A DNA stretch of 39,214 nt, from positions 1 to 39,214 of the forward strand of contig NZ_JXIQ01000062.1 of NCBI RefSeq assembly GCF_000934845.1, in the 5' to 3' direction. The number at the start of each line of letters is the position of its first letter. Position 1 is the stretch's first letter. This DNA comes from Mesobacillus subterraneus (GTDB lineage: Bacteria; Bacillota; Bacilli; Bacillales; Cytobacillaceae). The notes under the pieces are model-generated. The model searched no databases and was not told where the DNA came from. It was given only the letters and a program-made list of their open reading frames with translations. Position numbers and translations under genes: made by a program. Below, piece after piece: positions 15,450 through 25,634 of the stretch.

Positions 15450-16655
15450 ATGACGACAAAAGCATATAATTTGCCGGACGAAAAAGGACATTTTGGAAAT
15501 TATGGAGGAAGGTTTGTCCCAGAAACATTGATGGAGGCTGTGCTGGAACTGGAGAAAGAATACAATCGGGCAATGATAGATAAAGATTTTCACACAGAAC
15601 TTCAAAAGCTAATGAAGGATTATGTAGGCAGGGAAACTCCTTTATACTTGGCAGGCAATTTAACCGAGCATAGTGGTGGCGCGAAAATTTATTTGAAGCG
15701 TGAAGATCTGAATCATACAGGAGCCCACAAAATCAATAATACAGTCGGGCAGGCCTTGCTTGCCGTCCGGATGGGCAAGCGAAAGATCGTTGCTGAGACC
15801 GGAGCAGGGCAGCACGGGGTTGCTACAGCGACAGTCTGTGCTTTGCTGAAATTGGAATGTGTCATTTTCATGGGCAAAGAGGATATTAGACGCCAGCAAT
15901 TGAACGTGTTCAGGATGGAGCTGCTTGGGGCAAAAGTGGTAAGTGTTGATGCTGGAAGTGGAACGCTGAAGGATGCTGTAAATGAAGCATTAAGGTACTG
16001 GGTAACAAATGTAAGAGATACCCATTATATTCTCGGATCTGTGATGGGACCACACCCTTTTCCAAAAATGGTCCGAGATTTTCAAAGCGTCATCGGTAAG
16101 GAAACGAAACAACAGTTTTTTGAAAAAGAAGGAAAATTACCCGATGCGCTCGTCGCATGCATTGGTGGAGGAAGCAACTCAATTGGATTGTTTTATCCGT
16201 TTATCGAAGACGAAAGCGTAGCTATTTACGGGGTGGAAGCGGCAGGATTGGGATTGGAAACGGACAAGCATGCAGCATCGCTAACAAAAGGGAAGCCAGG
16301 CGTGCTACACGGCGCGATGATGTACCTTCTTCAGGATGAGGACGGACAAATTCAGGAGGCACATTCGATTTCTGCGGGACTGGATTATCCTGGAATTGGT
16401 CCGGAGCATAGTCATCTTCATGACATCAATAGAGTCCATTATGAATCGGTTACTGACGAAGAAGCACTGGATGCCTTTCAGCTTCTTTCCAAGCTCGAAG
16501 GCATCATCCCAGCTCTCGAAAGTGCACATGCAATAGCGTATGCCGTAAAGCTCGCTGCCGGAATGAGCAAAGAGGAGAACATTGTTGTCTGCTTATCTGG
16601 CCGAGGCGATAAAGATGTACAGACCATTCAAGCTCGAATAGGAGGACAGGAATAA
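15450..16655 (+). CDS. trpB: tryptophan synthase beta chain
   Basis: This 401-residue PLP enzyme condenses indole with serine. The PLP lysine is K94 in [10 protein letters not shown]; the phosphate-binding GGGSNS and the [11 protein letters not shown] segment are intact, as in the TrpB1 class that partners TrpA. GGGGAGG precedes the ATG. Its stop shares one base with the trpA start (TAATG), which should keep alpha and beta subunits in balance. Confidence 0.97.
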   Translation: MTTKAYNLPDEKGHFGNYGGRFVPETLMEAVLELEKEYNRAMIDKDFHTELQKLMKDYVGRETPLYLAGNLTEHSGGAKIYLKREDLNHTGAHKINNTVGQALLAVRMGKRKIVAETGAGQHGVATATVCALLKLECVIFMGKEDIRRQQLNVFRMELLGAKVVSVDAGSGTLKDAVNEALRYWVTNVRDTHYILGSVMGPHPFPKMVRDFQSVIGKETKQQFFEKEGKLPDALVACIGGGSNSIGLFYPFIEDESVAIYGVEAAGLGLETDKHAASLTKGKPGVLHGAMMYLLQDEDGQIQEAHSISAGLDYPGIGPEHSHLHDINRVHYESVTDEEALDAFQLLSKLEGIIPALESAHAIAYAVKLAAGMSKEENIVVCLSGRGDKDVQTIQARIGGQE

Positions 16656-17419
16656 TGGACAGGATCAAAAAGGCTCTGACTGAAAAAGGAAAAAAAGTAT
16701 TCATTCCTTATATAATGGCGGGGGATGGAGGATTGGAGGCTCTCAAAGAGAGATTGATCTTCCTTCAAAACTCAGGAGCAGACGCGATCGAAATCGGAAT
16801 TCCTTTTTCCGATCCCGTTGCTGATGGGCCAACCATTCAAAAAGCCGGCCTTCGGGCACTTGCTCACGGAACCACTGTGAAAAAAGTACTGAAGGATATT
16901 GCAGCCTATAAGACGGAGATCAAGGTACCATTGATTTTCATGACCTATGCAAATCCAGTAATAGCTTACGGGATTGAAGCTTTTGCAACTGATGCTGCCA
17001 ATGCCGGGATTTCTGGCTGCATTATCCCGGATCTCCCGCTTGAGGAAGAGGATTTGGTCCTTGCTCCTTTTGAACAAAATGATCTGGCCTTGATTCGACT
17101 GGTCACCTTAACGACTCCGAAGGAAAGAATAAGGAAGATTGCGGCAACTGCAACAGGATTCATCTATGCCGTAACAGTTACAGGAATCACGGGGTCTCGA
17201 ACAAAGTTCAGTGATGATCTTGCGGAGTTTTTGTCCTATGTGAAAAGCGTGAGTTCCGTCCCAGTTTTGGCAGGCTTCGGTGTCTCAACAGCAGAACAAG
17301 TGGAGGAAGTTTGCAGGCATTGTGACGGCGTAATTGTAGGCAGTAAAATTATTGATTTGTTTGAGCAGGATAATTTAGAAGAAATGAAGAAGCTTATTCT
17401 CTCTGTTGAAAAAATATAG
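16655..17419 (+). CDS. trpA: tryptophan synthase alpha chain
   Basis: A 254-residue TIM barrel that releases indole from indole-glycerol phosphate. The catalytic Glu46 (AIEIGIPFSDP) and Asp57 (VADGP) correspond to E49 and D60 of the Salmonella enzyme, and the flexible TGSR loop is conserved. It is the last gene of the operon. I see no strong intrinsic terminator in the 117 bp after it, so read-through or Rho-dependent ending is possible. Confidence 0.96.
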   Translation: MDRIKKALTEKGKKVFIPYIMAGDGGLEALKERLIFLQNSGADAIEIGIPFSDPVADGPTIQKAGLRALAHGTTVKKVLKDIAAYKTEIKVPLIFMTYANPVIAYGIEAFATDAANAGISGCIIPDLPLEEEDLVLAPFEQNDLALIRLVTLTTPKERIRKIAATATGFIYAVTVTGITGSRTKFSDDLAEFLSYVKSVSSVPVLAGFGVSTAEQVEEVCRHCDGVIVGSKIIDLFEQDNLEEMKKLILSVEKI

Positions 17420-17537
17420 GTATTTTTTTGAAAAAACGTGCGATTTGTTACAGTACATTCTTGTTTTCCTTTTATATACTAATAGAAAGTGTTGCTTGCA
17501 TGGGAAACTATTTAGTTTATAAAGGAAGTTGACCGAT

Positions 17538-18116
17538 ATGAAAATGTACGAGGCGATTCTCGCTATACTTCAGAAAAAGGGAACCGCAACGATCCCAATC
17601 ATATGTGAGGAAATGAATGAGCAGGCACTACAACTTGCTCAAGACAGAACTCGATTACTAGAAGCTTCCTATATTAAAACAGTTATCAGCCGGAATACGG
17701 AATTGTTCGTTCTAAATGATGATACGGTATCCATTAGGCCAGACAAAGAACCAATGCTGCTAATCGTGGAACTGCATGGATACCCTGGACCGGAGCAGAG
17801 AGTAAGAATAGATTTCACAAGAAATACCTTCACGTATTTTGAATGGCATCTTGATTCTAGAGCACCAGGTCCGATAAAGACGGAAAGCTTCGGGTCTGTG
17901 GGAGAACTCAAAAAAAAGTTGTATTCAGTTAAGCTGTGGGATTGGCAGGATGATTATCACACGGAAGGAATCATTGTTGATGGTACGAGTTGGTCGGTTA
18001 CACTTAAAACAAAAGGAAAGACATATAAAAGCAAAGGTCATGAAGCTTTCCCAAAGGAATGGCACGAATTGTGCAGGGCGATCAGCAAGCTCATTGGAAT
18101 AAAGTTTTCGTGTTGA
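17538..18116 (+). CDS. unknown protein with winged-helix-like N-terminus
   Basis: A 192-residue protein I do not recognise. The first 65 or so residues (MYEAILAILQKKG and the following helices) look like a small winged-helix domain. The middle and C-terminal parts are beta-rich, ending in a helical KEWHELCRAISKLIG segment. It is soluble, with no signal peptide. ATG 17538 has AAGGAAG nine bases upstream; the in-frame TTG at 17529 abuts that site and is unlikely. It is followed by a short terminator. Regulatory or substrate-binding roles are guesses. Confidence 0.6.
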   Translation: MKMYEAILAILQKKGTATIPIICEEMNEQALQLAQDRTRLLEASYIKTVISRNTELFVLNDDTVSIRPDKEPMLLIVELHGYPGPEQRVRIDFTRNTFTYFEWHLDSRAPGPIKTESFGSVGELKKKLYSVKLWDWQDDYHTEGIIVDGTSWSVTLKTKGKTYKSKGHEAFPKEWHELCRAISKLIGIKFSC

Positions 18117-18118
18117 CT

Positions 18119-18140
18119 GCAGGCGCCCTGCGGTTTTTTT
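18119..18140 (+). terminator. short GC-rich terminator
   Basis: GCAGG-CGC-CCTGC (18119-18131) followed by GG and seven T's. The stem is short but GC-only. Confidence 0.7.
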
Positions 18141-18240
18141 CTTTTTCAAAATATGATACGATGAAGGGTAAGTAAAAGGAATTCAAGTTGCCTTTTTAGA
18201 AGCGGTTTTACTTTATGGACCTTGGAGGTCATTGGGAAAA

Positions 18241-19323
18241 ATGAAAGACATATCTGTAAAAGAATTAATCAGTTCAAGAAAATATATCCCTGTTGATGTT
18301 AGAGCACCAATCGAACATAAGGATTCAGCCATTCCTGGGTCGGTGAATATCCCGCTATTTACCGATGACGAAAGGCAGGAAATTGGCACACTTTATAAGA
18401 AATCCGGAGAAAAAGCAGCTAAATGGCGGGCGATGGAAATCGTTGCCCCTAAGCTTCCCCAGCTTCTTAGTGAAATAAAAGACTTGAAAAAGACCGGTGC
18501 CGAGCCAGTTATACATTGCTGGAGAGGCGGGATGAGAAGCCAGTCTGTTGCGTTATTTCTGGAATATTCCGGAATATCCGCCTATCGACTAGAGGGAGGC
18601 TATCGTGCCTATCGGGAATATGTTTTAGAAAAAATTCCCGAATTATTGCCTCACAAGGCAGTTGTTTTGCACGGGATGACTGGGACAGGAAAGACGGATA
18701 TTTTAAAAGTTTTACAGGAAAAGGGCTATCCCGTAATCGATCTAGAACAAATGGCTAACCATCGAGGATCGATTTTTGGAATGATTGGAATGGGAGAATC
18801 CCGCAATCAAAAAACCTTCGATGCACTGCTTTTTCATCGCCTTACTGAAATAACAGAATCGAATTATTTCATCGTAGAGGCGGAGAGCAAGAGAATCGGA
18901 CGGGCTGCCCAACCAGACGAAATAATTGCGAAAAAGGCGGACGGAATTCATTTTCTAGTCAAAAGTTCGATTCCCAAAAGGGTGGAGCGAATTTATCAGG
19001 AATATGTACATCCTTTTAAACAAGAGGTTTGGTTTGAAGAAGAAGTACAAGAAAAAGTCACCAAGCTGCTTAGACGGATTCCCGGAGACGCTGCAACATC
19101 CCTGCGACTAGCCTTGAAAGAGAAAAATTATCATGAACTGATTGAAATCTTGTTAATACATTATTATGATCCGCGTTATGGCCATGCACTCCAGGAGTAT
19201 CCAGGTCCGTTTCTTGAAATTGATGCGGATGTACCGGATGTAGTGGCACAGCTTGAGAAAAAACTAAAACTTTCCCTAGCTGATTCCAATTATGGTTTAA
19301 AAATTGGAGGAAAAGGTTATTAA
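18241..19323 (+). CDS. mnmH: tRNA 2-selenouridine synthase
   Basis: A 360-residue MnmH/SelU (YbbB). The N-terminal rhodanese domain has Cys93 in HCWRGGMRS, and a P-loop GMTGTGKT (145-152) starts the second domain. The enzyme replaces sulfur by selenium at wobble uridine 34 using selenophosphate, via a geranylated intermediate. This implies a selenophosphate synthetase elsewhere in the genome. ATG 18241 is chosen, though GGAGG lies 12 bases away; a TTG at 18232 is too close to it. It is a single gene with its own terminator. It is relevant to the double-UGA frame at 25712. Confidence 0.92.
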   Translation: MKDISVKELISSRKYIPVDVRAPIEHKDSAIPGSVNIPLFTDDERQEIGTLYKKSGEKAAKWRAMEIVAPKLPQLLSEIKDLKKTGAEPVIHCWRGGMRSQSVALFLEYSGISAYRLEGGYRAYREYVLEKIPELLPHKAVVLHGMTGTGKTDILKVLQEKGYPVIDLEQMANHRGSIFGMIGMGESRNQKTFDALLFHRLTEITESNYFIVEAESKRIGRAAQPDEIIAKKADGIHFLVKSSIPKRVERIYQEYVHPFKQEVWFEEEVQEKVTKLLRRIPGDAATSLRLALKEKNYHELIEILLIHYYDPRYGHALQEYPGPFLEIDADVPDVVAQLEKKLKLSLADSNYGLKIGGKGY

Positions 19324-19324
19324 C

Positions 19325-19358
19325 AAAGGAAGGCAGTCATTTGCTTCCTTTCTTTTTT
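19325..19358 (+). terminator. mnmH terminator
   Basis: AAAGGAAG pairs with CTTCCTTT (19344-19351), followed by C and six T's. Confidence 0.85.
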
Positions 19359-19370
19359 GAATTAATATCA

Positions 19371-19399
19371 CTGAATATTCTGCTGATTCATTGTATAAT
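19371..19399 (+). promoter_or_regulatory. promoter of the 79-residue orphan
   Basis: CTGAAT (19371-19376), 17 bp, consensus TATAAT (19394-19399). Confidence 0.65.
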
Positions 19400-19432
19400 A
19401 GTGTAAGGCAAAATTTAATAGGAGGGTGGAAG

Positions 19433-19672
19433 ATGAGCGAATCAAAAACCTGTCATCATCGTTTCTCACTGCATGTAGAAAGCGTTGGTTTCACCAATAA
19501 TGATGGAGTCAACAAATTCAACGCAGGATCAAGGTTCCAAAAAGCTATTACCTGTGGACATTTTGAATTGCCAGTGGAACATAATGATATGATTGAGGTT
19601 AATCAAAACGAAAAAAGGAATAATCTTTTTGCCCCCAAGAATATGTATATTGCCATGATGAATCTACAATAA
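19433..19672 (+). CDS. small orphan protein, 79 residues
   Basis: A small soluble protein that I do not recognise. It has two cysteines, several histidines near the N-terminus (CHHRFSLHVE) and a conserved-looking NKFNAGSRFQKAI middle. AGGAGGGTGGAAG before ATG 19433 is an excellent ribosome site; a longer frame from 19391 would include this site and is rejected. It has its own promoter and terminator, so it is a monocistronic, probably well expressed gene. Confidence 0.65.
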   Translation: MSESKTCHHRFSLHVESVGFTNNDGVNKFNAGSRFQKAITCGHFELPVEHNDMIEVNQNEKRNNLFAPKNMYIAMMNLQ

Positions 19673-19700
19673 TAACAATCTAAATAAATCTTTGAAACTC

Positions 19701-19726
19701 AAACTGGTTCCCGCCAGTTTTTTTTT
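19701..19726 (+). terminator. terminator of the 79-residue gene
   Basis: AAACTGG-TTCCCG-CCAGTTT followed by six more T's. Confidence 0.93.
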
Positions 19727-19795
19727 GTGAAGATTGTTTTTTCACGATAACAAAACACGGGAAACTATTTAACACTATCAGGATAGTCAAAACTT

Positions 19796-19824
19796 TTGGT
19801 TAAAAGGAAATATCATGTTAAAAT
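19796..19824 (+). promoter_or_regulatory. candidate odhAB promoter
   Basis: TTGGTT (19796-19801), 17 bp, TAAAAT (19819-19824). This leaves an untranslated leader of about 110 nt in which I see no recognisable riboswitch. Confidence 0.55.
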
Positions 19825-19943
19825 ACCAATGTAATCGTTTGATATCAGAATTGCATTATTATTCTTTGATTTTACTGTTAATAAGGAATTGGACAGGGTA
19901 ACAGATTATTAGCATGCGTTACGAAAAGCAAGGGGGTTATAGG

Positions 19944-22790
19944 ATGAAGAAGCCTGTTACGGAACATACAGAATGGCCTGGATTTCATGGGGCGAATCAG
20001 GGGTATGTGGAAGAATTGTACGAACAGTTCCTGCAAAATCCAAACGATGTAGATCCTGAAATGAAGGCGTATTTTGAACAGAACCAACATAATCGAAAGG
20101 CAACGAACCCAGCAGTTGATTTTTCAACGCCTGTAACGGGAAATATGTCTGAAAATCCTGCTAAAATTGCCGCCGTCCTGAGATATGCAGATTATATTCG
20201 TTCAAACGGTCATTTGTCTGCAAAAATTCATCCATTATCATCGGGAAGTTTGGATAATCAATGGGATGACTTTGAAATGTGGGGATTGACCGAAGAAGAC
20301 CTAAATTCGGTCCCTGTGGGTCTCGTATGTCCAAGTGCTCCTCCAAATATCAAAACTGGAAAGGAAGCCTTTCAATACCTGAAAAAAGTCTATACGAATA
20401 CAATTGCGACTGAATTTGAACATATAAGTCAATTAGACGAAAAAGAATGGCTAAGGAACAAAGTAGAGTCAGGAGCGCTGATTCCGCAAATCAAAAACGA
20501 AAAGAAAATTGGCTTATATGAACGCCTGGCTGAGGTCGAAAACTTCGAGACATTCCTACATAGGACGTTTGTAGGGCAAAAGCGTTTCTCTATCGAAGGG
20601 TTGGATTCTATGGTGCCACTGTTAGATGAGGTGATAGCCAGTGCAGTTCATAATGACGTAGAGACAATCAATATCGGAATGGCTCACCGTGGAAGGCTAA
20701 ATGTCCTTGCCCATGTTTTAGGTAAGCCGTATGAAATGATTTTTGCCGAATTCCAACATGCGCCAAACAAGGAGTTGGTGCCTTCTGAAGGCTCCATTGG
20801 GATCAATTTTGGCTGGACTGGAGATGTAAAGTATCACCTGGGAATTGATCGAAAAATCAAATCAGGTACTACCGCCAATATTCGGTTAACATTGGCAAAT
20901 AACCCAAGTCATCTTGAATTCGCTGGTGCGGTGGTAGAAGGATTTACCCGTGCTGCACAGGATGACCGTGGCCTTCGAGGATATGCAAAATATGATCCGG
21001 TTAAGGCAATGGCGATTCTCATTCATGGTGACGCAGCATTTCCAGGTCAAGGAATTGTGGCAGAAACATTAAATTTAAGCCGTCTTCCGGGATACAAGAC
21101 AGGCGGTACCATTCATATCATCTCAAATAATACGATTGGCTTCACAACTGAATCAATAGATTCAAGATCTACAAGGTATGCGAGTGACCTTGCAAAGGGA
21201 TATGAAATACCAATTATTCATGTGAACGCCGATGACCCTGAAGCATGTTTGATGGCAGCAAGGCTGTCCTTTGAATACAGGAGTAGATTCGGCAAGGATT
21301 TTTTGATCGACCTGATAGGATATCGCCGATTCGGCCACAACGAAATGGATGAACCAATGACAACCAATCCGGAAATGTATAAGCTTGTTCACAATCATCC
21401 AACAGTCAAAGAACTGTATGGGAAAAAACTAAAAGCTCAGGGAGTGCTCTCCGAAAAAAAACGGGAAGAAATCGAAGAAAATATAAACTCAATCTTGAAA
21501 TCAGCCAATGAAAAAGTTCCGAAAGCAGAGAAAGGGAGAGAAAAAGAACCGGATATTCCGGAAGTGGTAGAAATGGGGATACCGAGGATCAAAACGGGGG
21601 TACCGGCAAATATTTTAAAAAAAATAAATAGCGAGTTGCTTACCTGGCCAGAAGGTTTCACTGTTTTTTCCAAATTGGCGAAAATACTGCAAAGAAGGCA
21701 GGACGCCTTCTCTGAGAATGGGAAAATTGATTGGGGTCTTGCTGAAACTTTGGCTTTTTCCACCATTTTACAAGAGGGGATACCAGTAAGATTAACAGGG
21801 CAGGATTCAGAGCGTGGAACATTCGCTCAACGAAATCTCGTGCTCCATGACAGCAATACGGGAGCACAATTTTCACCGCTCCATACTTTACCGGATGCCA
21901 AAGCGTCTTTCTCCATCCATAATAGCCCGTTATCTGAAGCGGCAGTTGTTGGATTTGAGTACGGGTATAATGTTTTTGCTCCTGAAACCCTGGTTCTCTG
22001 GGAAGCACAGTATGGAGACTTCGCCAATGCGGCACAAGTCCTCTTTGACCAGTTTGTCGCAGCAGGAAGGGCAAAGTGGGGCCAAAAGTCTGGGCTTGTA
22101 ATCCTTTTGCCGCACGGTTATGAAGGGCAGGGACCAGAACATTCGAGCGGGAGAGTGGAAAGATTTCTCACTTTGGCGGCAGAAAATAACTGGACGGTCG
22201 CAAATCTTTCGTCTGCCGCTCAATATTTTCACATCCTCAGAAGGCAGGCAAAGATTTTGAAACAGGAATCGGTTCGGCCGCTCGTTTTGATGACACCTAA
22301 AAGTCTGCTAAGGAACCCACTCGTTGCAGCAGATCCAGCACAACTGACGGAAGGAAGCTTTGAACCGATTCTCGAACAGCCTGGACTTGGATCAAATCCT
22401 GAGCAAATCGAAAGGATCGTATTATGTTCCGGAAAAGTGAGCATTGATATTGCTGAACAACTTGACGGGAAGGATAGCGACTGGCTTCATGTTTTAAGAA
22501 TAGAAGAAATCTATCCTTTCCCGCTTGATGAGCTAAAAGAAAGATTAGCGCAGTATCCAAACTTAAAAGAGATCGTTTGGGTACAGGAAGAGCCTAAAAA
22601 TATGGGAGCGTGGACTTTCGTTGAACCGCGAATCAATGAAGCGGCACCTAACGGTATTAAAGTGGCTTATATCGGACGCAGAAGAAGATCGAGTCCTGCT
22701 GAAGGAGATCCAAATATTCATAAATTGGAACAGGCAAGGATCGTGCATGAAGCTTTGAGCAAAGGAGGAAACGAGGATGGCAGAAATTAA
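19944..22790 (+). CDS. odhA: 2-oxoglutarate dehydrogenase E1
   Basis: This 948-residue thiamin-diphosphate enzyme decarboxylates 2-oxoglutarate in the TCA cycle. The N-terminal E1o-specific helix ([14 protein letters not shown]), [14 protein letters not shown], the ThDP/Mg region GDAAFPGQG with SNNTIGFTT, and the C-terminal EEPKNMGAW segment are present. Length is normal for Bacillus OdhA. ATG 19944 is preceded by AGGGGG at seven bases; an ATG at 19914 lacks a ribosome site. It overlaps odhB by 14 bases. E3 (lipoamide dehydrogenase) is not in this window. Confidence 0.96.
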   Translation: MKKPVTEHTEWPGFHGANQGYVEELYEQFLQNPNDVDPEMKAYFEQNQHNRKATNPAVDFSTPVTGNMSENPAKIAAVLRYADYIRSNGHLSAKIHPLSSGSLDNQWDDFEMWGLTEEDLNSVPVGLVCPSAPPNIKTGKEAFQYLKKVYTNTIATEFEHISQLDEKEWLRNKVESGALIPQIKNEKKIGLYERLAEVENFETFLHRTFVGQKRFSIEGLDSMVPLLDEVIASAVHNDVETINIGMAHRGRLNVLAHVLGKPYEMIFAEFQHAPNKELVPSEGSIGINFGWTGDVKYHLGIDRKIKSGTTANIRLTLANNPSHLEFAGAVVEGFTRAAQDDRGLRGYAKYDPVKAMAILIHGDAAFPGQGIVAETLNLSRLPGYKTGGTIHIISNNTIGFTTESIDSRSTRYASDLAKGYEIPIIHVNADDPEACLMAARLSFEYRSRFGKDFLIDLIGYRRFGHNEMDEPMTTNPEMYKLVHNHPTVKELYGKKLKAQGVLSEKKREEIEENINSILKSANEKVPKAEKGREKEPDIPEVVEMGIPRIKTGVPANILKKINSELLTWPEGFTVFSKLAKILQRRQDAFSENGKIDWGLAETLAFSTILQEGIPVRLTGQDSERGTFAQRNLVLHDSNTGAQFSPLHTLPDAKASFSIHNSPLSEAAVVGFEYGYNVFAPETLVLWEAQYGDFANAAQVLFDQFVAAGRAKWGQKSGLVILLPHGYEGQGPEHSSGRVERFLTLAAENNWTVANLSSAAQYFHILRRQAKILKQESVRPLVLMTPKSLLRNPLVAADPAQLTEGSFEPILEQPGLGSNPEQIERIVLCSGKVSIDIAEQLDGKDSDWLHVLRIEEIYPFPLDELKERLAQYPNLKEIVWVQEEPKNMGAWTFVEPRINEAAPNGIKVAYIGRRRRSSPAEGDPNIHKLEQARIVHEALSKGGNEDGRN

Positions 22791-24021
22791 AGTACCTGAA
22801 CTGGCCGAATCAATTACGGAAGGAACGATTGCCCAATGGCTGAAGCAACAGGGTGATCTAGTCCGGAAGGGTGAATACATCGTTGAACTGGAAACTGATA
22901 AAGTCAATGTTGAAATCATTTCCGATTATGATGGAATTTTAACAGAGCTGCTTGCAGCAGAAGGTGATACTGTCAAGGTTGGAGAGGCAATAGCGATAGT
23001 TGGTGAAAAAGCTGACAGCAAAACGGAAGTTGAGCTCCCTAATGCATCAGCTGAAAAACAACAAAATGAGAAGGAATACTCTGTTGATAAGCAAGACCAT
23101 TCTGCTGCCGATGACGGCAGTCAAGGTCGACTCATTGCTTCTCCTGCAGCACGAAAGCTGGCCCGGGAAAAAGGCATTAGTCTATCGCAAGTGTCTTCTC
23201 ATGATCCACTAGGTAGGGTCAGGAAGCAGGATGTCGAATCGTATACGCCTAATCAACAAACTCCTGCAACTAACAGGACGGAAACTGCGGCCTCCTCAGT
23301 TGCTGCGATCAACGGTGACAGTCGCATTGAACGTATTAAAATGTCTAGAAGAAGGCAGACAATCGCCAATAGACTGGTAGAGGTGCAACAGACAGCAGCC
23401 ATGCTCACAACTTTCAATGAAGTCGATATGACAGCTGTCATGGAATTACGGAAGAAGTGGAAGGACCGCTTTTATGAAGAAAATGATGTTCGCCTAGGCT
23501 TTATGTCCTTTTTTACAAAAGCAGTTGTCGCAGCATTAAAGAAGACTCCTTATTTGAATGCAGAAATACAGGGTGATGAATTCATCCTGAAGAAATTTTA
23601 CGATATTGGCGTTGCCGTTGCTGCAGATGAAGGGCTGGTTGTTCCCGTTATCAGGGATGCAGACAGGAAAAACTTTGCCGAGATCGAACGAGATATCAAT
23701 GAGCTCGCCGAAAAAGCAAGATCCAATAAGCTATCTTTAAAGGACCTTCAAGGTGGCACCTTCACGATTACCAATGGAGGAGTGTTCGGTTCATTGCTAT
23801 CGACACCAATTCTCAACGGCCCGCAGGTGGGTATTCTCGGTATGCATACCATTCAGCTCCGTCCGATAGCGATTGATAAGGAACGCATGGAAAACAGACC
23901 AATGATGTACATCGCTTTATCCTACGACCACAGGATCGTCGACGGGAAAGAAGCAGTTACCTTCTTGAAGCTCATTAAACAGCTCATGGAAGATCCAGAA
24001 TCACTGCTATTGCAAGGATAA
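22777..24021 (+). CDS. odhB: dihydrolipoyl succinyltransferase E2
   Basis: A 414-residue E2o core subunit. It has a lipoyl domain (1-75, lipoyl Lys42 in ETDKVNVE), a charged linker, the E1/E3-binding domain (about 120-155, [13 protein letters not shown]), a second linker and the catalytic domain, which ends with the active [11 protein letters not shown] motif. It passes the succinyl group from OdhA to CoA. AAAGGAGG precedes the ATG inside the odhA end. Confidence 0.96.
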   Translation: MAEIKVPELAESITEGTIAQWLKQQGDLVRKGEYIVELETDKVNVEIISDYDGILTELLAAEGDTVKVGEAIAIVGEKADSKTEVELPNASAEKQQNEKEYSVDKQDHSAADDGSQGRLIASPAARKLAREKGISLSQVSSHDPLGRVRKQDVESYTPNQQTPATNRTETAASSVAAINGDSRIERIKMSRRRQTIANRLVEVQQTAAMLTTFNEVDMTAVMELRKKWKDRFYEENDVRLGFMSFFTKAVVAALKKTPYLNAEIQGDEFILKKFYDIGVAVAADEGLVVPVIRDADRKNFAEIERDINELAEKARSNKLSLKDLQGGTFTITNGGVFGSLLSTPILNGPQVGILGMHTIQLRPIAIDKERMENRPMMYIALSYDHRIVDGKEAVTFLKLIKQLMEDPESLLLQG

Positions 24022-24031
24022 GTTTTGAAAA

Positions 24032-24060
24032 AAGCACTGCCAAATTGGCAGTGCTTTTCT
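24032..24060. terminator. odhB terminator, facing sda
   Basis: AAGCACTGCCA (24032-24042) pairs with TGGCAGTGCTT (24046-24056) around AAT, flanked by A's and T's on both sides. It can also end the minus-strand sda transcript. Confidence 0.93.
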
Positions 24061-24070
24061 CTTCGTAATT

Positions 24071-24205
24071 CTAACGGTTTTTAAATGGCTTGAGGCCTCT
24101 TTTGGAAATCTCTGTTTTTAAAATCTGTGCCCATTCTTTATCTCTTTCCGACTTTAATGCATCACGATACGAGACCACCAGTTGTTCATTGCTCATAATT
24201 TTCAT
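24071..24205 (-). CDS. sda: sporulation histidine kinase inhibitor Sda
   Basis: A 44-residue protein (MKIMSNEQLVVSYRDALK, then an acidic-basic second helix, EISKRGLKPF) matching the Sda helical hairpin pattern: L-S-x-E-x-L-x-x-S-Y near the start and EI-x-R-G-L near the end. In B. subtilis Sda binds the KinA dimer and blocks entry into sporulation when replication is perturbed. GAGGAGG lies before the ATG. It is convergent with odhB. No DnaA-box consensus is visible upstream, unlike B. subtilis sda. Confidence 0.8.
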   Translation of the reverse strand: MKIMSNEQLVVSYRDALKSERDKEWAQILKTEISKRGLKPFKNR

Positions 24206-24241
24206 TTGCATTCCTCCTCGGTAAGAATGGATTGAATTTTC

Positions 24242-24261
24242 AAACTATAATTTTATAGTTT
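24242..24261. promoter_or_regulatory. 9-bp inverted repeat upstream of sda
   Basis: AAACTATAA and TTATAGTTT form a perfect inverted repeat around TT, 37 bp upstream of the sda start on the minus strand, where a -10 element would be expected. It may be an operator, or only an AT-rich palindrome around a -10 box. Confidence 0.45.
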
Positions 24262-24395
24262 AATCTATTGTAAAGGTTTATTAAGTTTTTGAAAACCCAT
24301 TATGAAGATTTTTTTTTAGTAATTTTTTCTAGTCTTGGAAGTGGCTCGAACTAATTCACCAAAACATCATTCGCACATTAGTTAACAAAAAAAGC

Positions 24396-24424
24396 TTGCA
24401 TTTTTATTTTTAAGCATTTATTAT
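24396..24424 (+). promoter_or_regulatory. promoter of the persulfide dioxygenase gene
   Basis: TTGCAT (24396-24401), 17 bp, TATTAT (24419-24424). An overlapping TATAAT at 24422-24427 gives a longer, 20-bp spacing. Confidence 0.6.
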
Positions 24425-24425
24425 A

Positions 24426-24441
24426 ATACCCATAAGGGTAT
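24426..24441. promoter_or_regulatory. CstR/CsoR-like operator
   Basis: ATACCC-ATAA-GGGTAT is a perfect 6-4-6 inverted repeat overlapping the -10/+1 region. It resembles the GC-centred operators of CsoR-family repressors, including the persulfide sensor CstR that controls cst genes in Staphylococcus aureus. The gene downstream encodes a persulfide dioxygenase, which fits. No CstR gene is in the window. Confidence 0.72.
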
Positions 24442-24496
24442 CGGATGGGGATCTGATATCAAGACATATCGATATACACAGGGAGGAATTTTTTAA

Positions 24497-25630
24497 ATGG
24501 GTATGCAAGCGATCACTGCTGAAAAGCTAAATGAATGGGTAGTTAGCAAGAAGGGCTTTTTTATTTTTGATGTAAGAAATGGCAAGGACTTTGAAGACTG
24601 GAAGGTTGAAGGTGAAAATATTGATTACCTGAATATCCCATACTTTGAATTGATTGATGGCGTCGAAGAGGTTGTTGATCAACTTCCTAAAGATAAGGAT
24701 ATCGTCGTGGTCTGCGCTAAGGAAGGGTCTTCAGTTATGGTTGCCGAAATGCTTTCTGATGCAGGTTTTGATGTATCATATCTTTCTGGCGGAATGAAGT
24801 CGTGGAGTGAATATCTATATCCAGTAGAAGTTTTTAAGGATGATAAAATTAAGGTACTTCAGTTCATCCGTGTTGGGAAAGGCTGCCTTTCTTACATGGT
24901 CCTGTCTGAAAACGAGGCACTGGTTGTCGATCCTTCCAGGTTCACGGACAGGTACACAAACGTAGCGGAAAAAGAAAAGGTGAAAATCACTCACATCGTC
25001 GATTCTCATCTTCATGCAGATCACCTGTCTGGAGGCAAGGAACTTGCTGACGTTACTGGAGCAAAATATTATCTGATGAAAAGTGAAGGGGCAATATTTG
25101 ATTTTGAAGCGCTGGAAGAGCATGATAAAATTGAATTTGAGAACATCACTCTTGAAGTATTGGCTGTCAAAACGCCTGGTCATACCCCGGGAAGTGTTTC
25201 TTTCTTTGTCAATAATAAACTTTTATTCTCTGGGGATACGATCTTTGTAAATGGACTTGGCCGACCAGACCTTGGCGGAAAAGCTGCAGAGTGGGCAAAA
25301 GATCTGTATAATACTGTGTATAGTAAAGTTTCACAAATCGCGGATGATGTGATAGTATTGCCAGGACACTATGCTGCATTTGATGAAGAAGTGAATGCGG
25401 AAGGTTTCATTGGGAGTCAATTAGGATTGATTCGTGATCAAAATGAAATGATGGCCGGTAAGTCGATGGAAGAGTTTGTTGACAAAGTTGCACAATCTGC
25501 ATCAAGCGAGACACCACCAAACTTCGAAGACATCGTCGCAATCAACCGCGGGGTGAAAGTAGTAACAGCTGAAGAAGCAATGGAGCTGGAGATTGGTCCT
25601 AACCGCTGTGCTGTCCACCACACTCATTAA
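24497..25630 (+). CDS. rhodanese-persulfide dioxygenase fusion (CstB-like)
   Basis: A 377-residue, two-domain protein. Residues 1-108 form a rhodanese with Cys73 at the active loop (VCAKEGS); residues 115-350 form an ETHE1-type metallo-beta-lactamase with H171-x-H173-x-D175-H176, H229, D247 and H291. Such proteins oxidise persulfides to sulfite and transfer sulfane sulfur, detoxifying sulfide. S. aureus CstB has the dioxygenase first and rhodanese-type domains after; here the rhodanese is N-terminal. The C-terminus ends CAVHHTH. A CstR-like operator covers the promoter. Enzyme class is firm, physiological role inferred. Confidence 0.9.
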   Translation: MGMQAITAEKLNEWVVSKKGFFIFDVRNGKDFEDWKVEGENIDYLNIPYFELIDGVEEVVDQLPKDKDIVVVCAKEGSSVMVAEMLSDAGFDVSYLSGGMKSWSEYLYPVEVFKDDKIKVLQFIRVGKGCLSYMVLSENEALVVDPSRFTDRYTNVAEKEKVKITHIVDSHLHADHLSGGKELADVTGAKYYLMKSEGAIFDFEALEEHDKIEFENITLEVLAVKTPGHTPGSVSFFVNNKLLFSGDTIFVNGLGRPDLGGKAAEWAKDLYNTVYSKVSQIADDVIVLPGHYAAFDEEVNAEGFIGSQLGLIRDQNEMMAGKSMEEFVDKVAQSASSETPPNFEDIVAINRGVKVVTAEEAMELEIGPNRCAVHHTH

Positions 25631-25634
25631 AATA

